Of a DNA stretch of 64,000 bases, positions 1 through 10,627 are shown one piece after another. The first letter of the stretch is position 1. Each line of letters starts with the position of its first letter. Position numbers and translations under genes: made by a program. The notes beneath the pieces are model-generated. The model had not been told where the DNA came from. It searched no databases and was given only the letters and a program-made list of their open reading frames with translations. Source of the DNA: Leishmania infantum JPCM5 (lineage: Eukaryota > Euglenozoa > Kinetoplastea > Trypanosomatida > Trypanosomatidae); assembly GCF_000002875.2 (NCBI RefSeq), contig NC_009398.2, positions 410,378 through 474,377 of the forward strand. Reading direction: 5' to 3'.

Positions 1-1381
1 CAGATCAACTGCAGCCCAATGTAAGGTGCCACACCCCACTAGGCATGCCTACACGCTTACCGCACATACGTTTACAGATGCCGCACGCAAAGACGGTGAC
101 TGAGCCACGAATAACTACCACCAGAACGCGAGTTTGTGGAGTCCATGAGGTGGGACGTATGCATGTGTGTGTGTGTGTGTGCACGCGCCGTGCGGGAGTA
201 CGTTAGAATCCTGTTGCAGTGCACATGCACTAAGAAGCATCGCCGAAGCACCCACCTGCGACAAGCGGCGCCATCAGCTGCGCACATCGCACAGCAAAGA
301 GCGGCCACCAGACACGCACGCACACGACATACACGCACCCTTCGAAAAATCACCCCGTTGCGGCGGCTGTGCGCTCTGTGGCATCGAAGCGCCAGAGATG
401 AAGAGACGAACGAATGGAAGGGCGGGATAAAGAATGAGGAGCGGCTCAAGCAGCCCGTTCAGAGTCGAATGCTGTCGGCCACAACAACGGTGGCAAAAAA
501 AGGGGGAGAAAAGGGGCGCCTCTCTTATGGCGATGGCTCCACACACACACGCACACACACACATGCGCGTACGCGTCGCAGCGCAACCACACGCAGCGAC
601 GCTTCTTCAGGTGAGCGATGAAAAAAAACTTCGAACTAAAAGCTCCATCGAAATTTGGGAACGTTTGCGCGCGTGTGTGCAGTAGAGGGATGGACCGCCG
701 CACATTTTCCTGCATAGACAAGCATTGAGAGTCAGCGGAGCGGGGAGGTAGGGGGAGGGGAGATGAGGAGGGGTGGTGCGTGGGAATGGGGGGGGTCTCC
801 TCGCTCTAAGCAAGAATACACCGCAAAAAAAAGGAGAAGGGGCGGGGGAGGGAGGGAGGGCAGAGCAAGAATGCAGCCGCACACCACACGGCAACAACCG
901 CTGGACAAGAAGAGATGAGCACCATCATGCGTGAGTAGGAGAGCACACGTGCTTGCATCTGTGCTTGGCGAGTGTCTCTGCGTCCTTTGACAAGGCAGGG
1001 AAGGGAGGGGGACATCGAGCGCAAGCTAGTCTTCTTTCAAGGGGGCCAAGGGCACAGACAACGCGCGGGAACCGAAAACCATGAGACGGAACGAAGAGAT
1101 GCCGAAAGAGCCAGAGAGAGCACGCGCGCAGCCAGATGCAAGCATGCAGAAACGGGAAGGGGGGGAAGGTAAAAGAAGAGGTGAGGGCGTCTTGAAGGGT
1201 AAAAAGGAGAGAGATGGAGAAGGGAAGAGCCAAGTAAGAAACAACAACAACGGTAAAGGAAGAAGGCAAGCGCATGACATCAAGTTACGCGGTTACGATA
1301 AGATCCTTCGAGCGCGCAGGCAATACGAGTGGAGGAGAATCTTAATGTGTTTGTGAGGAGGGAAAAGGAGTACAGAGGGAG
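1..1381. other. Intergenic spacer, 3' flank of the P-loop kinase gene
   Basis: No convincing gene is seen. The stretch contains a GT microsatellite near 165-182, a CA microsatellite near 541-565 and long purine-rich tracts on the plus strand (about 725-860 and 1150-1230). These are pyrimidine tracts on the transcribed minus strand, as expected for 3' UTR and polyadenylation or splice signals of a leftward gene array. Open frames here are low-complexity and mostly lack ATG starts. Confidence 0.7.
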
Positions 1382-2245
1382 TCACAGCTTGCTCTCGGAG
1401 GCGTTGATGGAGTGCATGACGACATCTGCGTGCGGCATCGTCGTGTCTATCAAGTCACCGTTGATGGTGTCGCTGCCGCTCGCGCGCACCATCGCCTCCT
1501 TGCGAGAGACGCCCCAGGCCTTCATGTGGCGCTGGCAGAGACGCTCCGTGCACACGTCACGGTCGCACGCCAGGAAGAGCTTCACATCAAACATGTCGTT
1601 CACCGCGGCCCACTCCGGCGTGCCACGATAGAGAACGTAGTTGCCCTCCACAATGATGACCCCGGCGGAGCCGGGGATGCGAATGTCGCGCTCGTGAGGG
1701 TCGCCGACGGCGTGATCAAAAGACGGAACAAAGACGTCGTCGTAGAGGCCGCGCTCATTCGGCGTTCGGATGGAGACGAGGTCATCGCGCAACTTGCTCG
1801 GGTTGAACGTCCACTCCGCGCCGCGGCGCTTCACGGCCTCTTGCGCGTTCGGCATGGCCAGCAGCTCCTTGCGATAGAGGTGGTATCCGTCCATTGGCAT
1901 CACGCACACCTCTACGCCACGGCCGCTGCCCGCGCCCGCACGGTCGTCGCTGGCGTTGCTGTTGATTTCTGCGTCATTGATGTCAACCTTCCGGAACGGC
2001 GCCATGGGATCGGGTTGGTCGCTCAGCGCCTCTCGAACAGCATCTGCCAACAGCGCCACGATGGTCGACTTGCCACTACCTGGGCGGCCGGCGACTGCGA
2101 CAAGCACGCGGGGCACGCACGCCTCACGCACCATCGGGTTCGCGTGACGAAGATTCTGCTGCTGATGTTCGTAGACGGAGACGATGCGCTGCACCGCGCA
2201 CGCGAGCTCTTCGCTGCTCACTAACTTGTCGTGAAGCGCACTCAT
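1382..2245 (-). CDS. P-loop small-molecule kinase, YFH7/YggC (uridine kinase-like) family
   Basis: A 287-residue protein starting at a true ATG and ending in TGA. Walker A is GRPGSGKST at residues 53-61. A DGYHLYR segment follows at 119-125, matching the DGFH-type substrate loop of the YFH7/YggC/FrcK branch of the phosphoribulokinase/uridine kinase superfamily. RRGAEWTFNP (140-149), EGNYVLY (200-206) and a C-terminal RH-x-x-WG-x-x-x-x-EA-x-x-R segment (239-254) complete the family pattern. It should use ATP to phosphorylate a small metabolite; the substrate is unknown and could be a sugar or a nucleoside-like compound. A Gly/Ala/Asp-rich insertion sits at about 88-112, between Walker A and DGYH. 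No membrane segment is seen and it is probably cytosolic. The splice acceptor 45 nt upstream supports the start. Confidence 0.85.
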   Translation of the reverse strand: MSALHDKLVSSEELACAVQRIVSVYEHQQQNLRHANPMVREACVPRVLVAVAGRPGSGKSTIVALLADAVREALSDQPDPMAPFRKVDINDAEINSNASDDRAGAGSGRGVEVCVMPMDGYHLYRKELLAMPNAQEAVKRRGAEWTFNPSKLRDDLVSIRTPNERGLYDDVFVPSFDHAVGDPHERDIRIPGSAGVIIVEGNYVLYRGTPEWAAVNDMFDVKLFLACDRDVCTERLCQRHMKAWGVSRKEAMVRASGSDTINGDLIDTTMPHADVVMHSINASESKL

Positions 2246-2290
2246 GAGATTATCGGGCGACCAGGGAAGAGGATGCTCGCGCGTATCTGC

Positions 2291-2348
2291 CTATGGGAGC
2301 GAGTGAGAGTATTAAGTTGTGAGATGAAGGAGAAGGGAGAAGACAAGC
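2291..2348 (-). promoter_or_regulatory. Predicted trans-splice acceptor of the P-loop kinase gene
   Basis: On the minus strand a pyrimidine tract (about 2320-2348) is followed by the first AG at 2291-2292. This gives a 45-nt 5' UTR with no ATG before the assigned start. Inferred from the trypanosomatid polypyrimidine-AG rule. Confidence 0.6.
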
Positions 2349-2614
2349 GTTCTATCCTTGCTTTCGTATCCTTGATATGTATTCGTTTTCGAATCATGCG
2401 CGTGGTGTTTTGGCGCATGCGCATGCCAATGAGCAACACGCCGGGAAGGCGCAGGGCGGAAGACAACACCACCGCATAAAAAAAAAGTGCATGACGGAAA
2501 GAGGGCGAGGAGAAGAAATGTGCCACCAGAGGAAGGAGGGAAGGCAAAGCGATAGAGCAGCAGTATCGTGCGGATGCACCCCCCCCCACACACACACATA
2601 TATATATGTATATA

Positions 2615-3286
2615 CCGTATATACATATATATATACCGTATATGCATATATATATACCGTATATGCATATATATATACCGTATATGCATATATATATACC
2701 GTATATGCATATATATATACCGTATATACATATATATATACCGTATATGCATATATATATACCGTATATGCATATATATATACCGTATATGCATATATAT
2801 ATACCGTATATGCATATATATATACCGTATATACATATATATATACCGTATATGCATATATATATACCGTATATGCATATATATATACCGTATATACATA
2901 TATATATACCGTATATACATATATATATACCGTATATGCATATATATATACCGTATATACATATATATATACCGTATATGCATATATATATACCGTATAT
3001 ACATATATATATACCGTATATACATATATATATACCGTATATGCATATATATATACCGTATATACATATATATATACCGTATATGCATATATATATACCG
3101 TATATGCATATATATATACCGTATATACATATATATATACCGTATATACATATATATATACCGTATATGCATATATATATACCGTATATGCATATATATA
3201 TACCGTATATACATATATATATACCGTATATGCATATATATATACCGTATATGCATATATATATACCGTATATACATATACGTACG
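2615..3286. repeat. 21-bp AT-rich tandem repeat array, 32 units
   Basis: The unit is CCGTATATRCATATATATATA. Thirty-one exact-length copies plus a degenerate last copy run without a single insertion or deletion, so every unit starts at 2615 + 21n. The only internal variation is R at position 9: I count G in 19 units and A in 13. With G, the unit contains the perfect palindrome TATATGCATATA. It is flanked on the left by a C run and CA/TA microsatellite and on the right by unique sequence. It lies about 270 bp upstream of the kinase splice-acceptor tract. No spacers are present, so it is not a CRISPR-like array. Confidence 0.97.
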
Positions 3287-6200
3287 GATGTGTATGCTGC
3301 TCTTCTCCACAGACGCACACGTGCTGGTAGGCCTCTGTACGCTTCTGGTCAGGCAAGGCCCTCCCCCCCTTTCTGCGCCGTCACCGCCTTCTCAGGCGAG
3401 AGGAAACGCACATGTACTTGACAAAGAGCCCCTCCCCCTCCCTCCCCCAGCAAGCTCCATATAACTGAATGGAGCATGTGTGGTAGCTGTGTGGCGGCAT
3501 TTTTTCCTTTTATTTTTCGAAACACGGTTCGATGGCGACGGCGTATAACACCGTCAGCCGCACTCTATTGCCTTCCCCTCTTCGCCCGCCGCAGTCGTTT
3601 CCGTTCGTTGGTTATTTTCCACACTCGCTCAGGAGAGGAGAGGGGGAGGGGCAGAATCGAGTCTCCACCCCCCACCTCTCACCACCCTTCTACATTGCCT
3701 TCTTGTTCTGAGGTTTGAATGTGAAACCGAACATCGCAGGCCGCTGCCTTTCGCGGTGCTTTTCGGATCGCGTTCCTGCGCCAGGACCTTGGAGGCTGCG
3801 TGATGGAGGACGCAAGAGAGAGACACAGACGCCGTGCAGAGACCTCACGGACACACACACACACACAAACACAGACACAGACACACGGAGAGGAAAAGGC
3901 AAAACATGGAAAACGAGCGTGCAAAGAACTCCGAAAACCGACACACAACGAGAGACAAAGACGGCGAGTTTGCGGAGGAGGTGGCACAGACACTTGGCAG
4001 CAAGCGAGAACCGGCACGAAAGGAAAAAAAAGCGAAGCAAGCGCGCGCATACGCGCACCTGCACAGCAAGCTTAGAGGTAAAAGCGCAACAAAAACCTTC
4101 AACCTCATGCGCTCATGCGGCTGCCGCTGCCGCCCACCCCCTCGCCTCCCCCTCTTAGAGCCAAAAATGCACGCAGAGCCTCCCGCACACACGGGCATGC
4201 AGACACACATCCACAAGCGCTTGTGCGCTAAAGCACGTGACGTGCGTTCACGCTGTGTAGCTCGCGTGGGCAGGAAAGTGATGGCCAGAAGAGAGCGCAA
4301 CGTGGGGAGTACAAGGGAGGGAGAAGACGCGGTGATGACTTGCCGCTGGCGCGTCTGCGTGCGTTGCATTCAGCAGCAGGGCTTCCCTCACTCCTTTACT
4401 TTTTATGGGAAGGTATTTCCGTTGTCTCCGAGGGTGGTGGTGGTAGTGAAAACATCGGAGCCGGAGCAAAACGCTACGATAGCGTGTGTACAGCGAAGAA
4501 GAGGGGGGAGGTGGGGGGGGGGGGCAGGGCGTTGCTGTGTGCAGTGTGTACAGCATACGAGTGCGAGACAGAGACAGCCCATAGCACACCCACGCGCATT
4601 ATTCGTCGCGGGTAAAGTGGAACAGAAACAATAACAATAAATAAATGAAGTAAAAGCGCCACAGAGCTAAGAAATAGAGACGCAGGAGGAGAGCACACAC
4701 CCGTGCGCTCAGACAACGAAAGGGAAAGAAAATTCCGTCAGTGCATACGGCAAGCAGCACACCAAAGGTAAGACACCCACACACACGGAAAAGAAGAAAC
4801 AAGAAGCATGGATTCGTCACGAAGGGGAGGGAAGGGCGGACAAGCCGAAAAGAGAAGAAGCGACTTAGCCCCTGATACCCCTCTCCACGTGACCATCGTC
4901 AATAAGGCTTGCTCTCCATGCTGCCGCTGATGCTGCTCACGCGTCTCGCCGTCCATCCTTTCGCCTCTTGCTTTATGTTTTATGGTCTTCGGCACCCCTC
5001 CCTTCTCCGGCTCGTGCTGCTATCATATGCGCCGGTTCACGGTGCGGGCTCGCCTACAAAGACAGTGCTTCGAAGACTTCCAGAGCGAGAGCGGAGCGCA
5101 AAGACGAAGAGGGCGAAGTGGTGGTGATGGCGGCATGCATGCGCATCGACGTGGAGAGAGAGAGACCCAACGCAGCAGCTCCGCGCCGGCGCGCGGGGGG
5201 AGGAGGAGGGAGTCAACAAGAGATGCGCGTTTAGTGCAAGATGTCACGCAAGAGACATATATATATATATATTTCTATATAAGCGAAAAGGGAAGGAAGG
5301 GATGGATGATGAGCATGTTGTATACACACGCACCGAGCACCATGTGGCCGTGGTGGGCAACAAGCGTAGAATCGCACAGGAAACAGAAGTGAGAGCACGC
5401 AAGAAGACGCAGCAGCGAATTAGAGGAAAAGCATCAAAGAAAAAAGAGGAAAGGCAGCGTGCGCAGGCCTTTCAAGTGGAAAGGAAAGGGAGAGGGGACG
5501 CCGAGGAGGGGCGTCGTCGACCGTAGAGGCAGTCGCTGCTGCTGCTAGCAACACAATGAGCAGCTGTCTTGAAAAGCAAATGCGAAAAAAAATAATAAAA
5601 ACAGAAAACGAGTCGACAAATCGGGGAGGGAATGAGCAACAGGGGTGGCGGTACAGTAGAAGCTTGGAAAGAATGGAGAGAAATACGAAGAGTAGGAAAG
5701 ACATACAGAGGTGCGAGCACCGCTGGGGGAGGTTTGGGGGAGGGGGGGGGAGGATGGAGGCGGGGCATTACCCTTCCAAAGGGGAACTTCACCACTACCA
5801 CCTCGATTGATCCTCCTCCCTGCATGCTCTTTCTTGGTGCCTCCCCACGCCATGTCTCTCTAACCTTTCGCCTTTGTTTCCATCCTCATACTTAAAACAC
5901 TTTAAAGGGAATATTGCGTATCCCTGCGTCCTTCCGCCGCCTCCTCGCACACACACACATACACACAAACTCGCCCCGTGTGCCCGCGCTGCCCCCCCTC
6001 GATTCCTTCATGCCCTCCCCCCTCTCCAGCAAGCATCAAGGTCATCCTCCTCCGCATGCACACATTACGCCAACATGCCCCTCATGTGCTCTCCTCCCCT
6101 CACTGCCTCTGTCGTCAGCCTCTCACCCACGAAACACGTTTCTTCGAGAAGCGCGCCAGTGGAGACGAAGCCTACGCGGCACAGCGAGCAAAACGCGTCT

Positions 6201-6400
6201 GAGGCGTGGATATGAGCCTGCGTCTGCACCTCTGGCTCCGCACGTTCGTGTGGATGGAGTCGGCGTGGTTACGCCCTCTTCTCCATAGAAGCACACACAG
6301 GCCAAGAGAGACGCCAAGGCAAGACCAAAAAGAGAAAAGGATACAGGCAACGCGCGTGTTTCGTGTCCGTGAACCGTTATCTGTGTTCGCGTTGACGTCT

Positions 6401-6500
6401 NNNNNNNNNNNNNNNNNNNNNNNNNNNNNNNNNNNNNNNNNNNNNNNNNNNNNNNNNNNNNNNNNNNNNNNNNNNNNNNNNNNNNNNNNNNNNNNNNNNN
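6401..6500. other. Assembly gap (100 N)
   Basis: Exactly 100 consecutive N, the conventional placeholder for a scaffold gap of unknown size. Reading frames drawn across it are not meaningful. Confidence 1.
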
Positions 6501-7818
6501 GCAGAAAACAGCTAGGGGGATATGAAGTCAGAGAAAGTGATAGACGGAGGCATGAGCATCGATACGCGTCCTCCATGTACGGCTCGGCAAAGGGCAGGAG
6601 AGAAACGACAGCGAGAAGCAGGGTACAACGCAACCACAAAGACGAACCCAAACACACACGCACACAGGAAAAAAAAAACGAAGACAACCCCGATAAAGTG
6701 AAACGACATCAGCCAACAGCAACGCATACATGCATATATATATATATATATGCACGTATATATACACTTACCAATATATACGCGTATACCACATACCTGT
6801 ACACGCACACGCATGAAAAAGGACAGGCAGCGTGTCTTCTTTTTGCGTTGTTTTGCTCCTCCTCCCCCTCTCTCCCCTTCCCCCGCCCCTTTTTCTTTGG
6901 TGATGCGCAGCGACACAGAAGGCAGGCGAAGGAGAATGGAGGGGAGGGCGGGTTTATCGACGCATGAATCCGTTATCTGGCTCCTTCTTCGCTATTTTCG
7001 TTTTCCTTTTTACATCCATCCCTTCCACTCCCCTCCTCTCCTCTCCTCTCCCTTCTGCCTTTGCCTTCGCCTTTGTGTTTCTGCCATTTCGCTTCACGGG
7101 AAAGGGCGATGCGTATGAGGGCGCGCAAGGAGCGAGTGAATGAAATAGGTGCACGGGATGGGGGATCGAACGAGCGGATGGGGAAGGAGGTGGCACGAGA
7201 GAGACACTGATACGGACGCAGACAACGGGAGAGGAAGCGCACTTCTGGATCGGCGGGTGCCCCTCATATCCTCTTCTCGTTGGGAGAAGACGGGGCGGGG
7301 GTGGGGGTGGGGACTTGCTCCTGTGCAGCTGGCTTGCTGATGTTCAAATACGCGGTTTGTGTGACTGTGAGCCACACGAACGTACGCACGTGTATAGCAG
7401 GCCCATGGAGACAGGCGAGTGGCGCGGAGGAGGGGGTGCAGCACCAAGAAGTGAGGACAAGCAAACTGGCAAACGAAGACAAGGAGACGAAGCATAGCCG
7501 AAGCCTGCGTTTTGGGTTGTCCACCCCACCTCATGCGCCAAGACACGCATGCATCATCACAGCGTGTGCATGCACTTTGATATCTGCGTCTGCTGATGCG
7601 GGGTGGGGGGCGAAGATGCTGATAGCTGGCGTCGGTGCACTCGCCGCCTTGCAGCTGCTCCAGAGGCAAGTTGTGGCGGGGAAGCAGCAGGGGAGAGTCA
7701 TCGGCCGCGCTACAGGGACGCAGGCGGGGCACGAGAGACAGCGTGTGTGCTCAGCTTCAACAGCGGGACGCTTGAAAACACCTACTTGCGTTTCGCATAA
7801 GCGGACCTGCGCGCGATG

Positions 7819-10464
7819 CTAGGCGATGCTCGAATAGTGCTCCCGCCGCCTGTCGACCGAGTTGCCCGTGACCCTTTCGTCCTCGATCTGGCCGGTGAGG
7901 GGGAGGAACGCGCCATGATCTTTGGCGGGGCTGCTGCTCACCGACGGCTGGCGCTGGTCTGCCGACGCACCGTCAGGCAAGTGGGCGTTGCGGCTGGCGT
8001 TCTCGGCCATGGTGGAATCCATCTCCGCTACGATGATGCCACCGGTGACAGCGGCCCCACTTGACGAGCTTCCGCTGGCGCGTTTCTCCCTCGACTTTTC
8101 CGCGGTTTGGTCGCCCTTCAAGACCACTTTACCGCCTCGCACGAGGCCTAACGACGCCACAACCGCCATGAACATGACGTACATTGCGCTGATCTGCTGC
8201 ACGTTGTTCGCGAACTCGGCCATCGTGGCGAGTGAGTGCTCCTTCCCCGGAGGCAGTGCTGCAATCATGCCTGCCACCAAGTTCGCTGCGATGGGCCCCA
8301 TGGAGGCCTGCGCCGAGGCCTTGCCAAGGTACCCCACGCATACCAGCAGCTTCTCCTTCCACGGCATACCACTGCCAATCTGAATCAAGAAGGTGACGGT
8401 AAATCGCACAGCTGTGCTGCACACCATGCAGATGATTGCCCTCGGGAAGAAGGTTTTGTTGAAGATCGCCTTGACGTTGATCTTGGCTCCCATCGTGGCA
8501 AACAAGATCGGCATCATCACCTGATCCCAGGACAGGGCGAGCCACGTCGCCACGTACTTCTTGTGGTCCTCGTGCTCCATCTTGCCTGTCCTTGACCACA
8601 TGTGCGCCACTGTGGCGGAAAAGAAGACGCACATGACACAACCGCCTCCGGCGAGGTTCATCTTATATCCAAAGAACACCATCGCATAGCACTCGAAGAG
8701 AAAGATAACGAAGGCGAAGTCCATGCAGCTGTTCAGGTGCGCACGGGTGTACTTGCCGTTCGGCAGTCGGTGCGCCTCCTGCTTGATGAGCTCCACGACG
8801 TAGAAGAAAAGAATGCCAAGGCCAATACCGATGATGATGCCACCGAGGAACTGCACAGGGCCGAGGACGATTGCAACGGCCAGCTTCTGATCATAAAATA
8901 TCAGCCCAATAATGAAGTTGGTGCACCACACGCCGATTACGATCTCAATACCAACTGCCGAGAGCATAAGTGACAAGGGGCCCACGCCACAGCCGTAGCC
9001 CATGTCCTGAAGGTACAAGCTACCTGGCACGACGACGGCCGGCGACACGATGCTGCACAGCATGCCTTGCAGGAACGCCCAGTTGTAGTTGTTGTTGTAG
9101 TCGAAGATCTTGTTGGCAATGAGGCTGTGCGAGACCCCCTCGAATACGAACGGCATCGTTGCCAGCAGTGCGGTCTGCTTCCAGTGCGGAATGATATCCT
9201 TGATGGCGAGCTTGTAGCCGGCACGGGCGAGAATCACCGTGAGCCCGATCTTCGAGGAGATGTCGAACACCTCCTTCACGATGCCGTGCGTCAGGTACTT
9301 GAGCGTCGGGATGTTGTTCCACATGATGCCCACCCACAGAACACCAACAAGGGGCGGTAGCTGTAGGATACGGCATATGAGGCCACCGACGATGGCGGAT
9401 ACGATCACGAGCACCAACGGATCCCAGACGTAGCCGCCCGGCTCCACGAGCCAGCGGGGGAGCATGTTCCACAGCAGGAACCATATCAGTACCACAAAGC
9501 ACACGCGAATGAAGATGTTCAGCGCGCGGATCGACAGCCGGCGGCCGCCGATCGCGACGATGAGCCCCTCCTTCCAACACCAGCGCATCTCCCAGTGCTT
9601 CTCGCCCTCGCAGCACTCGCGGATCGACGGCAGGAACCAGTTGCTGCCTGTGTAAGGCAGGAGCGAATACAAGTCGCGGTTTGCCATTATATGCGTGACG
9701 TCCGCAATGTACACGAGGTCCTCTTCGTTCAGATGGTGGATCTCGTGCGCCAGCGGCATCAAGTGCGGCGGTAGCTCCTTGACGTACGTCTGGTTCACGA
9801 AGGAGTCCGAGTAGGAGAAAGAAGCGTTGAAGTTCTCGGCGCGGGAGGTGTGGTGGTGATCGCGCTCTGCGTTCTCCGGTGTCTGCGGTTGTGAGCCGCC
9901 GCTGAAGCTAGAGGTAGACGGAGCCGCGGTCAGGTCATGGTGGCTGCCCTTGGAGGCGTTCGACCTAACATCGTCGGCGCCGCAAGGACCGTGGCAGGGC
10001 AACGGGGTGAAGGATTCGTAGCTGCTGCCGGCGGACTGCGCCAAGTGGACGGTCCCGGCAGTACCTGCCCTCTTCCCCACTAGCAGGTCGGGCACCACCA
10101 CCTCGCTTTTGTGCGGCTTCCCGTACATGACGGTGCGGCGCAAGTCCGCGAAGACGGAGCGGCTGCCGCCGCTCGCGTCGGGGTGAGAGAGTTGGTGAAA
10201 AGACGACCCAGCGGAGCTGCTGGAGATACTGGCTGCACCGTCTTCGTGCTGCGGCCGCAATCGGGCCGCAAGGGCCTCAGTGTTCCTGAGCGAGGACATG
10301 TGTATACCGGTTGCGACAGGCTGCTGCGGCAGAGGGTGCAGTCCAACGTCCCCAATCAGGGCATCGGTGTTGCTCTTGTCAACTCGACCGTCACGATTAG
10401 GTACAACGTACTGATGTTGCTGCTGTGGCTGGTGCTGTGCGTAGTAGTTGGGTCTGTCACTCAT
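7819..10464 (-). CDS. Monovalent cation-proton antiporter, SLC9B/NHA (CPA2)-like
   Basis: An 881-residue protein, ATG to TAG. Residues 1 to about 300 are a hydrophilic, Ser/Gln/His-rich N-terminal region with no recognised domain. A multi-span membrane core follows from about 315 to 775, then a hydrophilic C-terminal tail. Core signatures match the SLC9B/NHA branch of cation-proton antiporters: QLPPLVGVLWVG (368-379), RAGYKL (414-419), SPAVVVP (474-480), the W-DQVMMPILFATMGA segment (646-660) and KASAQASMGPIAA (715-727). It should exchange Na+, K+ or Li+ for H+ across the plasma or an organelle membrane. At the place where NHA proteins carry the ion-binding Asp-Asp pair, this protein appears to read Ile506-Glu507, so transport chemistry may differ. 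A plausible splice acceptor directly abuts the ATG. Confidence 0.85.
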   Translation of the reverse strand: MSDRPNYYAQHQPQQQHQYVVPNRDGRVDKSNTDALIGDVGLHPLPQQPVATGIHMSSLRNTEALAARLRPQHEDGAASISSSSAGSSFHQLSHPDASGGSRSVFADLRRTVMYGKPHKSEVVVPDLLVGKRAGTAGTVHLAQSAGSSYESFTPLPCHGPCGADDVRSNASKGSHHDLTAAPSTSSFSGGSQPQTPENAERDHHHTSRAENFNASFSYSDSFVNQTYVKELPPHLMPLAHEIHHLNEEDLVYIADVTHIMANRDLYSLLPYTGSNWFLPSIRECCEGEKHWEMRWCWKEGLIVAIGGRRLSIRALNIFIRVCFVVLIWFLLWNMLPRWLVEPGGYVWDPLVLVIVSAIVGGLICRILQLPPLVGVLWVGIMWNNIPTLKYLTHGIVKEVFDISSKIGLTVILARAGYKLAIKDIIPHWKQTALLATMPFVFEGVSHSLIANKIFDYNNNYNWAFLQGMLCSIVSPAVVVPGSLYLQDMGYGCGVGPLSLMLSAVGIEIVIGVWCTNFIIGLIFYDQKLAVAIVLGPVQFLGGIIIGIGLGILFFYVVELIKQEAHRLPNGKYTRAHLNSCMDFAFVIFLFECYAMVFFGYKMNLAGGGCVMCVFFSATVAHMWSRTGKMEHEDHKKYVATWLALSWDQVMMPILFATMGAKINVKAIFNKTFFPRAIICMVCSTAVRFTVTFLIQIGSGMPWKEKLLVCVGYLGKASAQASMGPIAANLVAGMIAALPPGKEHSLATMAEFANNVQQISAMYVMFMAVVASLGLVRGGKVVLKGDQTAEKSREKRASGSSSSGAAVTGGIIVAEMDSTMAENASRNAHLPDGASADQRQPSVSSSPAKDHGAFLPLTGQIEDERVTGNSVDRRREHYSSIA

Positions 10465-10500
10465 CTAACGTCGAGCCGCGCACGCAAAAAAAAAAAGACA
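10465..10500 (-). promoter_or_regulatory. Predicted trans-splice acceptor abutting the antiporter start codon
   Basis: On the minus strand an 11-nt T run (10486-10496) is followed by no AG until 10466-10465, immediately before the ATG. Splicing there would leave no genomic 5' UTR, only the spliced leader. Alternative acceptors upstream of the T run cannot be excluded. Confidence 0.45.
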
Positions 10501-10594
10501 AGCTCGCGTTTGGGAAGCGGTGCTCGTGCAATGTGATAAAAGGGCACACACGTGTGGGGAGGGCGGGGTATGACTATGTACGGTTAAGCCATAC

Positions 10595-10627
<33 letters not shown>

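Larger units (their letters stand above)
2246..7818. other. Long intergenic spacer (5.6 kb) containing a satellite array and an assembly gap
   Basis: This lies between the antiporter stop codon (right) and the kinase gene (left), both read leftward. It holds the 21-bp tandem array, a 100-N gap, TA-type microsatellites (about 5256-5282 and 6730-6790), CA runs and many purine-rich tracts on the plus strand. Open frames up to about 210 residues occur, but they are rich in His, Arg, Ser and Thr from microsatellite DNA and none shows a recognisable domain. The length is large for a single spacer in this window and the gap could hide sequence. Confidence 0.6.

Noticed and set aside
136..621. 161-residue plus-strand open frame
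   Set aside because: It starts with GTG, lies opposite to the local transcription direction, and consists of microsatellite-derived His/Thr/Arg runs.
2615..3286. CRISPR-like array
   Set aside because: The units are directly adjacent with no unique spacers, and the genome is eukaryotic. It is a simple tandem satellite.
2242..3464. Six overlapping proteins of about 270-360 residues with Tyr/Ile heptapeptide repeats
   Set aside because: All come from the 21-bp satellite, which lacks stop codons in any frame. Openness in all six frames is a composition effect, and no frame has coding evidence or a suitable splice site.
7094..7732. 212-residue minus-strand open frame in the antiporter 3' flank
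   Set aside because: Low-complexity Ser/Pro/Arg/His composition, no domain, and it lies directly downstream of the antiporter stop. Most likely 3' UTR.
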